DNA of 64,000 nucleotides from positions 1-64,000 of the forward strand of contig NZ_BAJW01000010.1 in assembly GCF_000613905.1 (NCBI RefSeq), given 5' to 3'. Shown piece after piece: positions 12,148-21,842 of this stretch. Every line of letters begins with the position of its first letter. Within the stretch, counting starts at the first letter, position 1. Below the pieces are notes generated by a model that saw nothing but the letters and a program-made list of their open reading frames with translations, had not been told where the DNA came from and did no database searches. Position numbers and translations under genes: made by a program. The stretch comes from Acetobacter persici JCM 25330. GTDB taxonomy: Bacteria > Pseudomonadota > Alphaproteobacteria > Acetobacterales > Acetobacteraceae.

Positions 12148-12557
12148 ATGCCGATCCAGATCGAGATCATCAGCCTGAAAAGGTTCTGGTGTCGCGTGAA
12201 GTAGATATGGTTGTCATGCCGGGTGCGGAAGGCGATATCGCCGCCATGCCCGAGCGTGCGCCCATGATGCTTCTGCTGCGTGGTGGTGTTGTCTCTCTGT
12301 ACGAAAATGATACCGTGACGGATCGCTATTTCGTCGGTGGTGGCTTTGCGGACATGACGGCAACCCGTTGCACCATTCTGGCCGATAAAGCCGAGCCTGT
12401 AAGCGAAATCTCCATTGATAACGCAACGGCCGCGCTTGAAGCCCTGACGGAAGCCTGGGACAAAGCCGACAAGACCGATACCTCGCGTCTGGACGTGCTT
12501 CAGGATAAGATCCTGTCTGTCCGTGCGGAAATTGAGGCCGGTTCTTCCGCATCCTGA
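12148..12557 (+). CDS. atpC: F1 ATP synthase epsilon subunit (one frame break)
   Basis: From the ATG at 12148 the frame reads MPIQIEIIS, then fails. Adding one C at the CC of 12174-12175 gives MPIQIEIISPEKVLVSREVDMVV and continues through PGAEGDIAAMPERAPMM to the C-terminal helical pair, 136 aa in all. Epsilon closes the F1 operon and modulates ATPase activity. The upstream GGAAGGAACAG is a strong ribosome binding site for this start. The break is most likely a sequencing deletion. Confidence 0.93.
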
Positions 12558-12612
12558 CCTGAAGCCGGTTTTCCGGCACAGCACATCAGATGTGAAAAAA
12601 CTGACTAGTTAT

Positions 12613-12642
12613 AAAAAAGCCACCCTTGCGGTGGCTTTTTTA
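12613..12642 (+). terminator. atp operon terminator
   Basis: AAAAAAGCCACC, a five-base loop, then GGTGGCTTTTTT: a perfect stem with a T-run 55 bp after atpC. The symmetric A-run means it could also stop minus-strand queF transcripts. Confidence 0.95.
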
Positions 12643-12660
12643 TGTAGCGTTATCAGCCTC

Positions 12661-12708
12661 AAAGCCTCAAAGCCTCAAAGCCTCAAAGCCTCAAAGCCTC
12701 AAAGCCTC
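12661..12708. repeat. 8-bp tandem repeat, six perfect copies
   Basis: The unit AAAGCCTC repeats six times without error, with a degenerate copy (TCAGCCTC) on the left and AAACTC on the right. It lies between the atp terminator and the queF stop codon, ending five bases from that stop. Slipped-strand length variation is likely, but it lies outside reading frames. Confidence 0.95.
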
Positions 12709-12712
12709 AAAC

Positions 12713-13183
12713 TCAGCCACGGCCGCGATAAGTGGGGACGTCCTGTGAGGGAATCCAGACGTCGGCCGGGGGGGCACCGGTTTGCCAGAAGACATCAATC
12801 GGAATACCGCCGCGCGGATACCAGTACGCCCCGATACGCAGCCAGACCGGGTTCAGGCGTTCAACCAGAGTTGTTGCAATCTGCACAGAGCAGGCTTCAT
12901 GAAAAGCGCCGTGGTTACGGAAGCTTGTCAGAAACAGCTTGAGAGACTTGCTTTCCACAATCCACTGGTCTGGCACGTAATCAATGACGATATGCGCGAA
13001 ATCCGGCTGGCCGGTGACGGGGCAGAGGGACGTAAACTCAGGGGCAGTAAAGCGCACCAGGTAGTTCTTGCCGGGATAAGGGGCAGGCACACGTTCCAGA
13101 ACAGCCTCTTCCGGGCAGGTCGGGGCAGGCGTGGCGCGGCCAAGCTGGGTGAGCGCATCGCTGCCATCATCAGGGCGGGTCAT
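12713..13183 (-). CDS. queF: NADPH-dependent 7-cyano-7-deazaguanine reductase
   Basis: 156 aa from the ATG at 13183, chosen because GGAAAG lies seven bases upstream; an earlier in-frame ATG at 13219 would add 12 residues. It is the short (YkvM-like) QueF: the active-site Cys is in the [11 protein letters not shown] motif, followed by [18 protein letters not shown], which carries the QueF NADPH-binding signature, and HEACSVQI. It reduces preQ0 to preQ1 in queuosine biosynthesis. No preQ1 riboswitch was seen upstream. It is convergent with the atp operon. Confidence 0.95.
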   Translation of the reverse strand: MTRPDDGSDALTQLGRATPAPTCPEEAVLERVPAPYPGKNYLVRFTAPEFTSLCPVTGQPDFAHIVIDYVPDQWIVESKSLKLFLTSFRNHGAFHEACSVQIATTLVERLNPVWLRIGAYWYPRGGIPIDVFWQTGAPPADVWIPSQDVPTYRGRG

Positions 13184-13299
13184 GCTGTATCTTTCCGTTA
13201 GGGTCACTGTGCCTCTCATGTCGAAGCTGCGCAGGGTTTCGTCAAGCTTTTCAGAAAGTGCGGCGCTGCTGTCCGCTTCTTTTTCCTGTCAGGTGGTGT

Positions 13300-14499
13300 A
13301 TGAAGGCAGACATGGCCAGAGCTTCCTCCCCCGTATTTCCTGAACCCCGCCTCATTTCCACAACGGACGATCTGGCGACCACTCTTACCCGCCTGCGTGC
13401 AGAGCCGTATCTGACGATTGATACGGAATTCATGCGTGAGCGCACGTACTGGCCGGAACTGTGTCTGGTGCAGATTGGGGGTGCGCAGGAGGTGGTGCTA
13501 ATCGACACCATGGCGGAAGGGCTGGATCTTGCTCCGCTGGCGGAGCTGATGGCGGATACTTCTGTTCTGAAGGTTTTTCATGCCTCCCGGCAGGATCTGG
13601 AAATTTTCCTTCATCTGTTTGATGCCCTGCCCACGCCGCTGTTTGATACGCAGGTGGCGGCCATGGTTGCCGGCTATGGGGATCAGGTGGGGTATGACAG
13701 CCTTGTCGGGTCTATTACCGGCCATGCGATTGATAAGAGCCATCGGTTTACGGACTGGTCCGTGCGTCCCCTTTCTGCGGCACAGCTTACCTATGCTGCT
13801 GGAGACGTCACGTGGTTGCGTCTGGTGTATGAGCGTCTGGTGAAAAAGCTGGAGCAGGAAAAGCGGCTGGACTGGGTTGCTGCTGAAATGGCAGTGCTGA
13901 CAGACCCGGCCACCTTCCGGGCTGACCCGGAAAAACAGTGGGAGCGCCTGCGTGCCCGCACCAGCAACCGCCGTATGCTGGGCATTTTACGCGCTGTTGC
14001 GGCTCTGCGGGAGCGGGAGGCGCAGCGCGTGAATGTGCCGCGCCAGCGTTTGCTGAAAGATGAAAGCCTGCTGGAAATTGCAGCAACCGCGCCGACAACG
14101 CCGGATGCCTTGACGCGGGTCCGTGGTGTCTCTCGCGGGCTGGCCGAAGGGCGGACAGGGCAGGGGTTGCTGGATGCAGTCAAGCAGGCTCAGGCTTTGC
14201 CAGATGCAGAACTTCCGCGCCTGCCTAAAAACCGCAGCAAGGATGCGCCGCGCGCATCTGCCGCCCTGATGGCGCTGCTGAAAGTCCTGCTGACCAGTTG
14301 TTGTGAGGAGCATGATGTTGCTCCCAAACTGGTCGCTTCCATGGAGGATCTGGAAGCTCTGGCGCTTGACCCGTCAGCCCCGAATCCAGCCTTGTCCGGC
14401 TGGCGCAAAGCGGTGTTCGGGGATGCCGCTCTGGCGCTGTGCAATGGAGAAATTGCGCTTGCTGTTAAAGGCGGGAAAGTCGATATTCTGAACCGCTGA
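13300..14499 (+). CDS. rnd: Ribonuclease D
   Basis: About 399 aa; the ATG at 13300 or 13312 is likelier than the upstream ATG at 13258. DEDD-type 3'-5' exonuclease motifs: Exo I TIDTEFMRERTYW, Exo II VFHASRQDLEIF, and Exo III YAAGDVTWLRLVYERL. HRDC-like domains follow (RMLGILRAVAALREREAQRVNVPRQRLLKDESL). It trims tRNA 3' ends and structured RNAs. The gene is intact and convergent with the downstream kinase. Confidence 0.94.
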   Translation: MKADMARASSPVFPEPRLISTTDDLATTLTRLRAEPYLTIDTEFMRERTYWPELCLVQIGGAQEVVLIDTMAEGLDLAPLAELMADTSVLKVFHASRQDLEIFLHLFDALPTPLFDTQVAAMVAGYGDQVGYDSLVGSITGHAIDKSHRFTDWSVRPLSAAQLTYAAGDVTWLRLVYERLVKKLEQEKRLDWVAAEMAVLTDPATFRADPEKQWERLRARTSNRRMLGILRAVAALREREAQRVNVPRQRLLKDESLLEIAATAPTTPDALTRVRGVSRGLAEGRTGQGLLDAVKQAQALPDAELPRLPKNRSKDAPRASAALMALLKVLLTSCCEEHDVAPKLVASMEDLEALALDPSAPNPALSGWRKAVFGDAALALCNGEIALAVKGGKVDILNR

Positions 14500-14536
14500 G
14501 GTCTCTGCCTTCCCGAGTGAAAGGAAGACAGAGACC
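14500..14536. terminator. Candidate hairpin between convergent rnd and kinase genes
   Basis: Arms GGTCTCTG-C-CTTCC and GGAAG-A-CAGAGACC form a 13-bp stem with one mismatch immediately after the rnd stop. There is no strong T-run, so termination is plausible but not certain. Confidence 0.5.
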
Positions 14537-14565
14537 CGTTGCCGGATAAAAGGCTGGTAGGTGTT

Positions 14566-15563
14566 TTAGAAGCCCATTTCCTGCCAGAGGTTAGCCAGCG
14601 GGCGCGCGCGACGTGTGAAATGATTTCAGACGCCGCGACAGACGCCAGACGGCCACATTCCGGCAGGGTGCGGCCAGAGGTCAGACCCGCCAGAAAGCCT
14701 GCGGCATACGCATCGCCTGCGCCGGTTGTATCCACCACCTGCGTGGGCACGGGTGCAACGGGTGTCATCTGCCCATCATGAATCACCACGCTGCCCAGAC
14801 CGGAGCGCGTTAGGGCCGCAAAGGTGGTGTCCTGTAGCGTATGGCGTGCTGCGGTCTCAAAGTTTTCCGTTTCATAGAGCGCGCAGATTTCATCTTCATT
14901 AGCGAAGAGAATATCAACATGGCCTTTCACGAGGTCCAGAAATGCCTCGCGGTGGCGGCCAACGCAGAACGGGTCGGACAGGGAGAGCGCGACCTGACGG
15001 CCATTCTGGTGCGCAAGGGTTGCCGCGCGGCGGAAGGCTTCCTGCGCGTGCGGCGGGTCAAACAGATAGCCTTCCAGATACACGATTCTGGAGGCTGCAA
15101 GCATCTCCGGCAGCACATCTTCTGGCGTGAAATGCGTGCAGGCTCCCAGATACGTCGCCATGGTGCGCTGGCCGTCGGGTGTGACCATAACGACGCAGCG
15201 CGCCGTCGGCAGGTTTTCAGAAATATGCCCGTCCAGCGGCGTGGAGGGGAAGGTGATGCCGTTATCGCGCAGATCCTGCGCAAATTTCTGGCCTGCGGTG
15301 TCATGCGCAACCTTGCCCAGATACGCAACGCGTGCGCCAAACTGTGCGGCCACAACACAGGTATTTGCGGCAGAGCCCCCGCCCATAACCTGCTCCACTT
15401 TCAGGTTTTCGGTCAGGCTGTCCGCACGGGCGGCATCAATCAGCGTCATGCTGCCGGGGGTCAGATTCTGCTCAAGCAGAAACGCGGGTTCGACAGTGGC
15501 AAGAATGTCCGTAATTGCGTTGCCAATGCCGAGAATATCGTATTTTGCCTCAGAGCCAGTCAT
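14566..15563 (-). CDS. PfkB-family kinase, adenosine-kinase-like (one frame break)
   Basis: 332 aa after repair. The start ATG at 15563 opens MTGSEAKYDILGIGNAITDI. PfkB marks: GGGSAANT near residue 55, and the ATP/active-site motif DTTGAGDAYAAGFLAG near residue 285, whose Asp is the catalytic base. It is annotated as adenosine or sugar kinase in relatives; the substrate cannot be fixed from sequence. The frame fails near 14610 in a GCGCGCGC stretch; one missing G restores SHVGARPLANLWQEMGF and a stop at 14566. Without the repair the frame runs on antisense to rnd. Confidence 0.85.
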
Positions 15564-15757
15564 GACGATGTCTATTTTCCTGAAAAAATGAGCAGATCCG
15601 CTCTTTCGGTATCGCGCTGCCATAAAAAGGGCAACAGCAAGCGGTAAGGGATGCTTGCCGCGCAGTCTGTCCGCTGTATAACAAATTGGCTGCCGGCTTG
15701 ATGGATCGACGCGGGCAGGTACAGACGTATAACCGCTGTCGCACAACGGCAGCCAGC

Positions 15758-16471
15758 ATGGCGGGGGGATTCTTGTTTAAACGACGCAAGCCTGAAGATA
15801 ACCGACCGGCCGGGCAAAATGCCGGTCAGAGTACCAGTCAGCCGGGCGCTGCGCGTCCTGCTGGCTCATTTGGTACGCTTTTTCCTTCCTCTCCCGCGGG
15901 TTCGCCTCCGCCATCCGGCAGCGGAACGGCACCTGCTCCCCGTCCAGACGCAACAAAGGAGACCTCAATGGGTCGTGCGCCTCTTCCCCCCGGTTCCCCC
16001 CTCTCTCCTAACGCTGGCGTGCCCCCCATGCCGGGCGCTGCCGCACGTGGTGTCACACCGCAGCAGCCGAAAAAAGACGTCCCGGACCAGCGGACTCTTG
16101 TTGTCGGCCGTGGCATCAGCGTTCAGGGCACCGTGCAGGATGCCGAACGTCTGGTTGTGGAAGGCACTGTGGAATCCAGCATGATTTCCGCCAAGGAACT
16201 TGCTGTGATGCCGGGCGGCCTGTTCCGCGGTGGTGTGGAAGTTGAGAACGCAGAAATTGCCGGAACGGTTGATGGCTCCCTGACGGTGCGCGGTAGCCTG
16301 ACAGTACGCGCAACCGGCCGCCTGCTGGGCAAGGCCGCTTGCCGCCGCCTGAAGGTGGAAGATGGTGGGCAGATCACCGGTCAGCTTGAAATGCTGAGCG
16401 ATGACAACAGCGCACCCAAGCCTGCTGCCACAACACCTGCTGCCGATACGCCGGTTAAAGCCGAAGGCTGA
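15758..16471 (+). CDS. Bactofilin (polymer-forming cytoskeletal protein)
   Basis: About 237 aa from the ATG at 15758 (upstream ATG at 15686 possible). A Pro/Gly/Ser-rich disordered N-terminus of ~115 residues precedes the bactofilin beta-helix: LVVGRGISVQGTVQDAERLVVEGTVES, MPGGLFRGGVEVENAEIAGTVDGSLTVRGSLTV. A short Ala/Pro/Lys tail follows. Bactofilins form nucleotide-free filaments that scaffold cell-wall enzymes and shape. The gene stands alone and ends at a strong terminator shared with gcrA. Confidence 0.93.
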   Translation: MAGGFLFKRRKPEDNRPAGQNAGQSTSQPGAARPAGSFGTLFPSSPAGSPPPSGSGTAPAPRPDATKETSMGRAPLPPGSPLSPNAGVPPMPGAAARGVTPQQPKKDVPDQRTLVVGRGISVQGTVQDAERLVVEGTVESSMISAKELAVMPGGLFRGGVEVENAEIAGTVDGSLTVRGSLTVRATGRLLGKAACRRLKVEDGGQITGQLEMLSDDNSAPKPAATTPAADTPVKAEG

Positions 16472-16521
16472 TCCGGCTGTGATCAGACGGGGGTGAAAGC
16501 CTCCGTTTGTCCGCAGGAACA

Positions 16522-16562
16522 AAAAAGCGCGCCCCTTGCTGATGCAGGGAGGCGCGCTTTTT
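16522..16562. terminator. Bidirectional terminator between bactofilin and gcrA
   Basis: A 12-bp perfect stem (AAAAAGCGCGCC / GGCGCGCTTTTT) with A and T flanks lies between the two convergent genes. Confidence 0.93.
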
Positions 16563-16581
16563 ATGCCGACTATGGCGTGTG

Positions 16582-17182
16582 TCAGGCGACGTTATCGCGC
16601 CGGTCACGCAGTTTGACATACGCAATCTGCGCATGTTCCGCGCAATAGGGTTTGCCCGGCAGCGGAGTGGCCCCGCAGAAATGGAAACCCGGGGTGCCGG
16701 GGTCACCAATCGGCCAGCAGCAGGATGGGCCACGGCGTTTTTTGGGTTCCGGGTCGGAAATGCTGCGCAGAGAGGTTTTGGGTTTTGCCGGAGCGCGCGG
16801 AGCCGCCGGCGCTTTTTCGACTGGCGGGTTTGACTTCTGCTGCTTTGGGCTGCGGGGCTGCCGGTTTGCTGGCGGGGACATCCACGCTGGCAGCGGAGAC
16901 GGGAGCAGGCTGTGTGTCCGCGGCAGGGGCCACAGGCTGAGGTACTTTGTCTTTCACCGGGGCTGCTGCCACCGGAGCGGCTTTTACAGCACTTTCCGGG
17001 GGTGCTGCCTTGGATTTGTCACTCCGCCGGATAGGGGAGGGGCGTGGGGGCAGGCTCAGGCGATGCGCTTTGCCCACCACGGCGTTTTTGGTGATGGAGA
17101 GCCGACGGCCAATTTCTGCAGTTGAGAGGCCTTCCGCCCAGAGCTCTTTGAGCCGGGCGATCGTTTCATCGGTCCACTCCAT
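16582..17182 (-). CDS. gcrA: GcrA-family cell-cycle regulator (one frame break)
   Basis: 199 aa after repair. The N-terminus (MEWTDETIARLKELWAEGLSTAEIGRRL, then NAVVGKAHRLSL) is the GcrA DNA-binding domain. A ~90-residue Ala/Pro/Lys linker follows, and the C-terminus CCWPIGDPGTPGFHFCG...PYCAEHAQIAY is the sigma70-contacting domain. In Caulobacter GcrA works with sigma70 at promoters methylated at GANTC by CcrM. The frame slips in the A5 run (T5 on the plus strand, 16813-16817): dropping one A joins the halves. This is one of only three apparent insertions in the window. Confidence 0.9.
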
Positions 17183-17337
17183 GCACAGGCACCTTTTCGT
17201 ATTGTCACGCGTCAGTGAAGCCAGATGCTTCAGTGCCGGGCATATTAAGGCCAGAGCAGGGGTATCTCAAGGAGAAAGGCCAGAAATTCTTGAAATCATG
17301 CGGGTTTCAGGCGGTTTGCAGCACGCTTCCGGTCCTC

Positions 17338-17949
17338 TTAATGCGTCCCGGCCTCCATCATCAGCGGGTAGAGAGAGGCCACCAGCAAGGCGGCCATGGT
17401 CAGGTTGAAGCCCCGCAGAATGGAGGGCTGGCTTAGCCAGCGGCGCATAATGGCCCCAAAGCTGGTCCACAGGCTGACGCAGGGGAGGGTCATGATCCCG
17501 CAGATGATGCAGGCCAGAGCCAGTCCGAACAGAAAGTTTTCATGCGGCAGATAGGCCGACACAATGCCAATCGCGATAATCCACGCCTTGGGATTTACCC
17601 ACTGGAACCCCGCCGCCTGCATGAAGCTGATCGGCTGGCTTGCGCCGGAGTCTGCTGAGGCCGGGCTAGCTGTGGCAATTTTCCACGCCAGCCACAGCAG
17701 GTAGACCGCGCTCAGATATTTCAGCCAGACATACAGCAGAGGAAACCGCTCAAACACCACACCCAGCCCAAGCCCGACCAGCCCGACCATCAGCACAAAC
17801 CCGAGGGTCACACCCAGAATATGCGGAATAGACCGCCGAAAGCCGTGGTTCAGGCCGGATGCGGCCAGCATGGTGTTGTTCGGGCCGGGAGTGATGGAGG
17901 CCACCAGAGCGAAAGCGGTCAGGGGGCCAAAGCTGCTCCAGAAGGACAT
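17338..17949 (-). CDS. LysE/RhtB-family amino-acid exporter
   Basis: 203 aa from MSFWSSFGPLTAF; an upstream in-frame start at 17985 is less likely. The N-terminal ITPGPNNTMLAASGLNHGF motif is characteristic of RhtB exporters, and six hydrophobic stretches are visible. It would export a neutral amino acid or related metabolite across the inner membrane. It is divergent from a MocR/PdxR-type regulator with 114 bp between starts, which suggests the regulator controls it. Confidence 0.9.
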   Translation of the reverse strand: MSFWSSFGPLTAFALVASITPGPNNTMLAASGLNHGFRRSIPHILGVTLGFVLMVGLVGLGLGVVFERFPLLYVWLKYLSAVYLLWLAWKIATASPASADSGASQPISFMQAAGFQWVNPKAWIIAIGIVSAYLPHENFLFGLALACIICGIMTLPCVSLWTSFGAIMRRWLSQPSILRGFNLTMAALLVASLYPLMMEAGTH

Positions 17950-18063
17950 GATGCGCAAAACTCCGTTTGCAGAAAGCGGGAGCATGTCAGTATTCAGGAA
18001 AATGCCGGAACAGACCCGGTACAGTTTGCACGACAGTTTTCAGACTGTTCCGGAGGAAAGGCC

Positions 18064-19508
18064 ATGCCAGTTTCAAAACGCGGCACTGCGGCGTTGATCC
18101 CGCACTGGCGCCCGGTGCGGGGGAGCGAGACTACGCTGGTGGTGCAGCTTGAGCAGGAGCTGACAAGCCGGATTGCAGACCATTTGCTGCGGGCTGGCAG
18201 CAGGTTGCCGTCCGTGCGGCGCATGGCGGAGAGTGCGGGGTGAGCCGCTTTACCGTGCTGGAGGCGTATGACCGGCTGGTGAGCAAAGGTCTGATCGAAC
18301 CCCGGCAGGGTGCCGGATATTTTGTTAAAGCCGCTGTTCCACTCCCGCCACTGGCGGATGCGGCTGTGGCTCCTTCAGCCCTGCCCTCGCAGCTTGATGT
18401 GGCTTGGCTGCTTCGAGGCATGTTTCCGGAAGCCGCCCCTGTGGAAATTTCGGCTGCGGCGGGTCTGTTGCCTGAAGACTGGATGAATACCGGGATGGTG
18501 CACGCCGCCATCCGTGCGGCAGGCCGGGGGGCAGGTGCGGCCTGCCTTGGCTACGGGCACCCGCGCGGTTATGCGCCGTTACGGGAACAGCTTGCTGTCC
18601 AACTGCAAAGTCAGGGCATTGCGGCTCAGCGTGACCAGACGCTGATGCTGACAGCAGGCGTCACGCACGCGCTTGATCTGCTGTTCCGCCTCCTGCTCCA
18701 GCCCGGTGATACCGTGATGGTGGAAGACCCCGGCTGGTTTCTGATTTTCGGGCGTCTTGCCGCCTGTGGGGTGCGGATTGTCGGGGTGCCACGCGGGCCG
18801 GACGGCCCTGATCTGGATGTGATGGATCATCTGGCGGCAGCGCATAAGCCTAAACTGTTTCTGATTAACAGTGCTGTGCATAATCCAACTGGGCAGACCT
18901 TATCCGCTGCGGCTGCGCATGATGTTCTGAGGCTGGCAGAAAAACATGATTTTCTGATTATTGAAGATGATACCTATGCCGATTTTCATCCCGGTATTCC
19001 GGTCCGGCTGGCCTCACTGGACCGGCTGAAGCGGGTTATTCTGGTAGGGGGCTATGCCAAAACGCTGGCGGCGGGGTTGCGCGTGGGCTTTCTGGCGGCT
19101 GCGCCGGAGCTGATTTTGCGGCTGACGGATCTGAAGTTGCTGGCGGGCCTCACCACGTCTGTTCTGGGGGAATGTGTGGTGCACAGGCTTTTGCAGGAAG
19201 GGCAGTACAGACGGCAGGTGGTGCGGCTCCGGCAACGGGTTGATCAGGCGCGGGAACGCTGTATTGAGCGGATGATTGCCTGCGGCCTGACGGTGCCGCA
19301 TTTGCCCCATGCGGGCATTTTTGTCTGGGCGGATTGCGGGCGTAATTCCGAGGTTCTGGCGCGTCAGGCGGCGGAAATGGGTGTGCTGCTGGCGCCGGGT
19401 GTTCTGTTTTCACCCGTGCAGGCTCCCTCGTCCTGCATCAGGCTGACAGTCAGCATGGCGGACCATCCAAAGTTCTGGTCTGTTCTGCAAAAGCTGCTTT
19501 CCGCCTGA
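18064..19508 (+). CDS. MocR/PdxR-type GntR-aminotransferase regulator (one frame break)
   Basis: 481 aa after repair. Residues 25-90 form a GntR winged helix (LRAGSRLPSVRRMAESAG, then VSRFTVLEAYDRLVSKGLIEPRQGAGYFV). The rest is a fold-type-I aminotransferase domain with the PLP lysine in GGYAKTLAAGLRVGF, VEDPGWF near residue 220 and NPTGQTLS near residue 275. MocR regulators sense PLP or amino compounds. The frame breaks at the G4 run 18237-18240; a fifth G restores AESAGVSRF. It diverges from the LysE-type exporter, its likely target. Confidence 0.9.
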
Positions 19509-19688
19509 CGCTTAGACACCTCGTCTTGTTCTGATTGCGATACAGATGTGTCATGCTGGAAAAGCAGATGTGACCAGAGAACACAGGCCCGGCTGTAGCC
19601 CTAGGGTTCAGGCTGGGGTTATTCTGGCGGAAAGACCGGGCTGTCTGCCCGGCTCACGGGTCACACCATAGAAAGACAGGGGATAAGC

Positions 19689-20804
19689 ATGGACGTACGG
19701 GCCGCCGTAGCTTTTGAAGCGGGAAAACCGCTTGAAATTGAAACCGTGCAGTTGGAAGGCCCGCGTGAGGGTGAAGTTCTGGTGGAAATCAAGGCGACGG
19801 GCCTGTGCCACACGGATAAATATACGCTCTCCGGTGCGGACCCTGAGGGACTGTTTCCTGCTATTCTGGGCCATGAAGGGGCTGGGATTGTGGTTGAGGT
19901 CGGTCCCGGTGTGCGGCACCTGAAACCCGGTGATCACGTGATTCCGCTCTACACGCCGGAATGTCGGGAATGTAAATCCTGCCTCTCCCGCAAGACCAAC
20001 CTCTGCACTGCCATCCGTTCCACGCAGGGTAAGGGGATGATGCCGGATGGCACGTCCCGTTTTTCTTTTAAGGGCCAGCCCATCCATCATTATATGGGGT
20101 GCTCGACCTTTGCGAATTACACGGTGCTGCCGGAAATCGCTCTGGCGAAAATTCGGGAAGACGCCCCGTTTGATAAGGTCTGCTACATCGGCTGTGGTGT
20201 CACGACCGGCATTGGGGCCGTTCTGTTTACCGCTAAGGTTGAAGCAGGCTCGACCGTGGCCGTGTTCGGGCTGGGTGGCATTGGTCTGAATGTCATTCAG
20301 GGCGCCAAAATGGTCGGGGCGGACAGGATCATCGGTGTTGATATCAACCCTGAGCGTGAAGCGATTGCCCGCAAATTCGGGATGACGGATTTTGTAAACC
20401 CGAAAGATCTTGGCCCGAACGGTGATCTGGTTGCGTATCTGATTGAACTGACAGGCGGCGGTGCCGATTATACTTTTGAATGTGTGGGCAACCCGACCCT
20501 GATGCGTCAGGCGCTGGAATGTGCGCATCGTGGCTGGGGTGTTTCGACCGTTATCGGGGTGGCGGGAGCTGGGCAGGAAATCAGCACACGCCCGTTCCAG
20601 CTTGTCACGGGGCGGCGATGGATCGGTTCTGCCTTTGGTGGGGCGCGCGGTCGGACTGATGTGCCCAAAATTGTTGATTGGTACATGGAGCATAAGATCA
20701 ATATTGATGATCTTATTACCCACACGCTCCCGCTGGAAAAAATCAATGAAGGTTTTGATATGATGGCGCGGGGTGAAAGTATTCGCACCGTGGTTGAATA
20801 TTAA
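19689..20804 (+). CDS. frmA: S-(hydroxymethyl)glutathione dehydrogenase (class III alcohol dehydrogenase)
   Basis: 371 aa, intact. Catalytic zinc ligands lie in [19 protein letters not shown] and [13 protein letters not shown]; structural zinc in [15 protein letters not shown]. The NAD site is [12 protein letters not shown]. The class III signature [23 protein letters not shown] near residue 300 separates it from simple alcohol dehydrogenases. It oxidises the formaldehyde-glutathione adduct and can reduce S-nitrosoglutathione. It is transcribed alone with a 180-bp upstream spacer. Confidence 0.95.
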   Translation: MDVRAAVAFEAGKPLEIETVQLEGPREGEVLVEIKATGLCHTDKYTLSGADPEGLFPAILGHEGAGIVVEVGPGVRHLKPGDHVIPLYTPECRECKSCLSRKTNLCTAIRSTQGKGMMPDGTSRFSFKGQPIHHYMGCSTFANYTVLPEIALAKIREDAPFDKVCYIGCGVTTGIGAVLFTAKVEAGSTVAVFGLGGIGLNVIQGAKMVGADRIIGVDINPEREAIARKFGMTDFVNPKDLGPNGDLVAYLIELTGGGADYTFECVGNPTLMRQALECAHRGWGVSTVIGVAGAGQEISTRPFQLVTGRRWIGSAFGGARGRTDVPKIVDWYMEHKINIDDLITHTLPLEKINEGFDMMARGESIRTVVEY

Positions 20805-20814
20805 AAGGTTTTCT

Positions 20815-20845
20815 GGCCCCGGTGTTTTCATGCCGGGGCTTTTTT
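20815..20845. terminator. frmA terminator
   Basis: GCCCCGG, a loop, CCGGGGC, then T6, directly after frmA. It faces the convergent arsC-like gene. Confidence 0.9.
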
Positions 20846-20855
20846 CTGGTCTGCC

Positions 20856-21206
20856 TCAGGGCAGCAGGCGCAGCACTGTCTCCGCCGGGCGGCATGCAGC
20901 GGCCCCCTTATCTGTCACAACAATCGGGCGGTTGAGCAATGCCGGGTGTGCGGCAATGGCATCCAGAATCTGATCATCCGTTACGGATACGTCTTTCAGG
21001 CCCAGTTCTTCATACAGCGTACCTTTCTGGCGGAGCAGGTCACGCGCGGTCAGGTCTGTCTGCTCTACAAGCTCCGCCAGCTTTTCCCGGCTGAGGGGTG
21101 TTTTCAGATACAGGACGATCTCGGGCTCTATGCCAGCATCCTGAATAAGGCCGAGTACCGTGCGGGAGGTGCCGCAGGTAGGGTTGTGGTAAAGTGTAAC
21201 AGGCAT
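20856..21206 (-). CDS. ArsC-like (glutaredoxin-dependent) reductase
   Basis: 116 aa from the ATG at 21206 (a GTG precedes it). The N-terminal LYHNPTCGTSRTVLGLIQ contains the single catalytic Cys typical of ArsC/YffB thioredoxin-fold proteins, and NRPIVVTDKGAAACRPAETVLRLLP is the ArsC C-terminal block, with the substrate-binding Arg before the final helix. Members reduce arsenate with glutathione and glutaredoxin, or act on unknown substrates. No other ars gene is nearby. Confidence 0.87.
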   Translation of the reverse strand: MPVTLYHNPTCGTSRTVLGLIQDAGIEPEIVLYLKTPLSREKLAELVEQTDLTARDLLRQKGTLYEELGLKDVSVTDDQILDAIAAHPALLNRPIVVTDKGAAACRPAETVLRLLP

Positions 21207-21267
21207 CACAGCATCCTTGAGCCGGGGCTAGAAAAAGGAAAAGTCTCTCCTGAACAGGAGAAACGCC

Positions 21268-21727
21268 TCAGACAGGCAGAGGGCGGTTATCCGCAATCGC
21301 TTCCATCGCCATGTAGGAGGTCACAGTATCAATGTCGATTTTTTCTATCATTTTCCGATAAATAGCATCAAACGCATTCATATCCCGCGCGACGACTTTC
21401 AGCATGTAATCATACTCTCCGGCAATGCGGTAGAAATCGACAATGTTGGGAATGGAGAGGATGATCTGCCGGAAGTTTTTCAGCCAGTCCTGAGAATGAT
21501 GCCGCGTTTTGATCAGCACCAGCACGGTCAGGTCCAGTTCCACGGCGGCACGGTCCAGACGCAGCGTCTCTCCCTGCATGACGCCCGAGCTCGCAGGGCC
21601 TGTAACCGCCGCCAGCAGGCATTTTGAGACATTCCGACCCGCTCCGCCAGATCCGCTGGGATAAGGAGGCATCCTGCTGCAGGGCGCGTAAAATAGCGCG
21701 ATCAAAACTATCAAGTTTATGGGTCAT
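21268..21727 (-). CDS. Lrp/AsnC-family regulator (two frame breaks)
   Basis: 153 aa after repair, the normal Lrp length. The start MTHKLDSFDRAILRALQQDASLS is a typical Lrp N-terminus; a frame change gives the HTH (ADLAERVGMSQNACWRRLQAL), then SSGVMQGETLRLD and the RAM ligand-binding domain (YDYMLKVVARDMNAFDAIYRKM). The breaks near 21656 and 21594 each need one G. The gene is divergent from the class V aminotransferase, 115 bp between starts, which is a plausible target. Confidence 0.87.
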
Positions 21728-21842
21728 AACCGATCATATGATCGAGTATGGCAAGATTCAATCATGAAATAGAGAATCTTTTTTGGTCGGAGTTTTCTTA
21801 AGATTGCGGAACAGTGTTTCCCAGTGTTTGTGGTTCCGGACT

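Noticed and set aside
12661-12708. CRISPR-like array
   Set aside because: The unit is 8 bp with no spacers; it is a simple tandem repeat.
20856-21206. Arsenic-resistance operon with the ArsR-type gene
   Set aside because: The arsC-like gene is alone, and the ArsR-type gene is 13 kb away in a sulfur-stress context.
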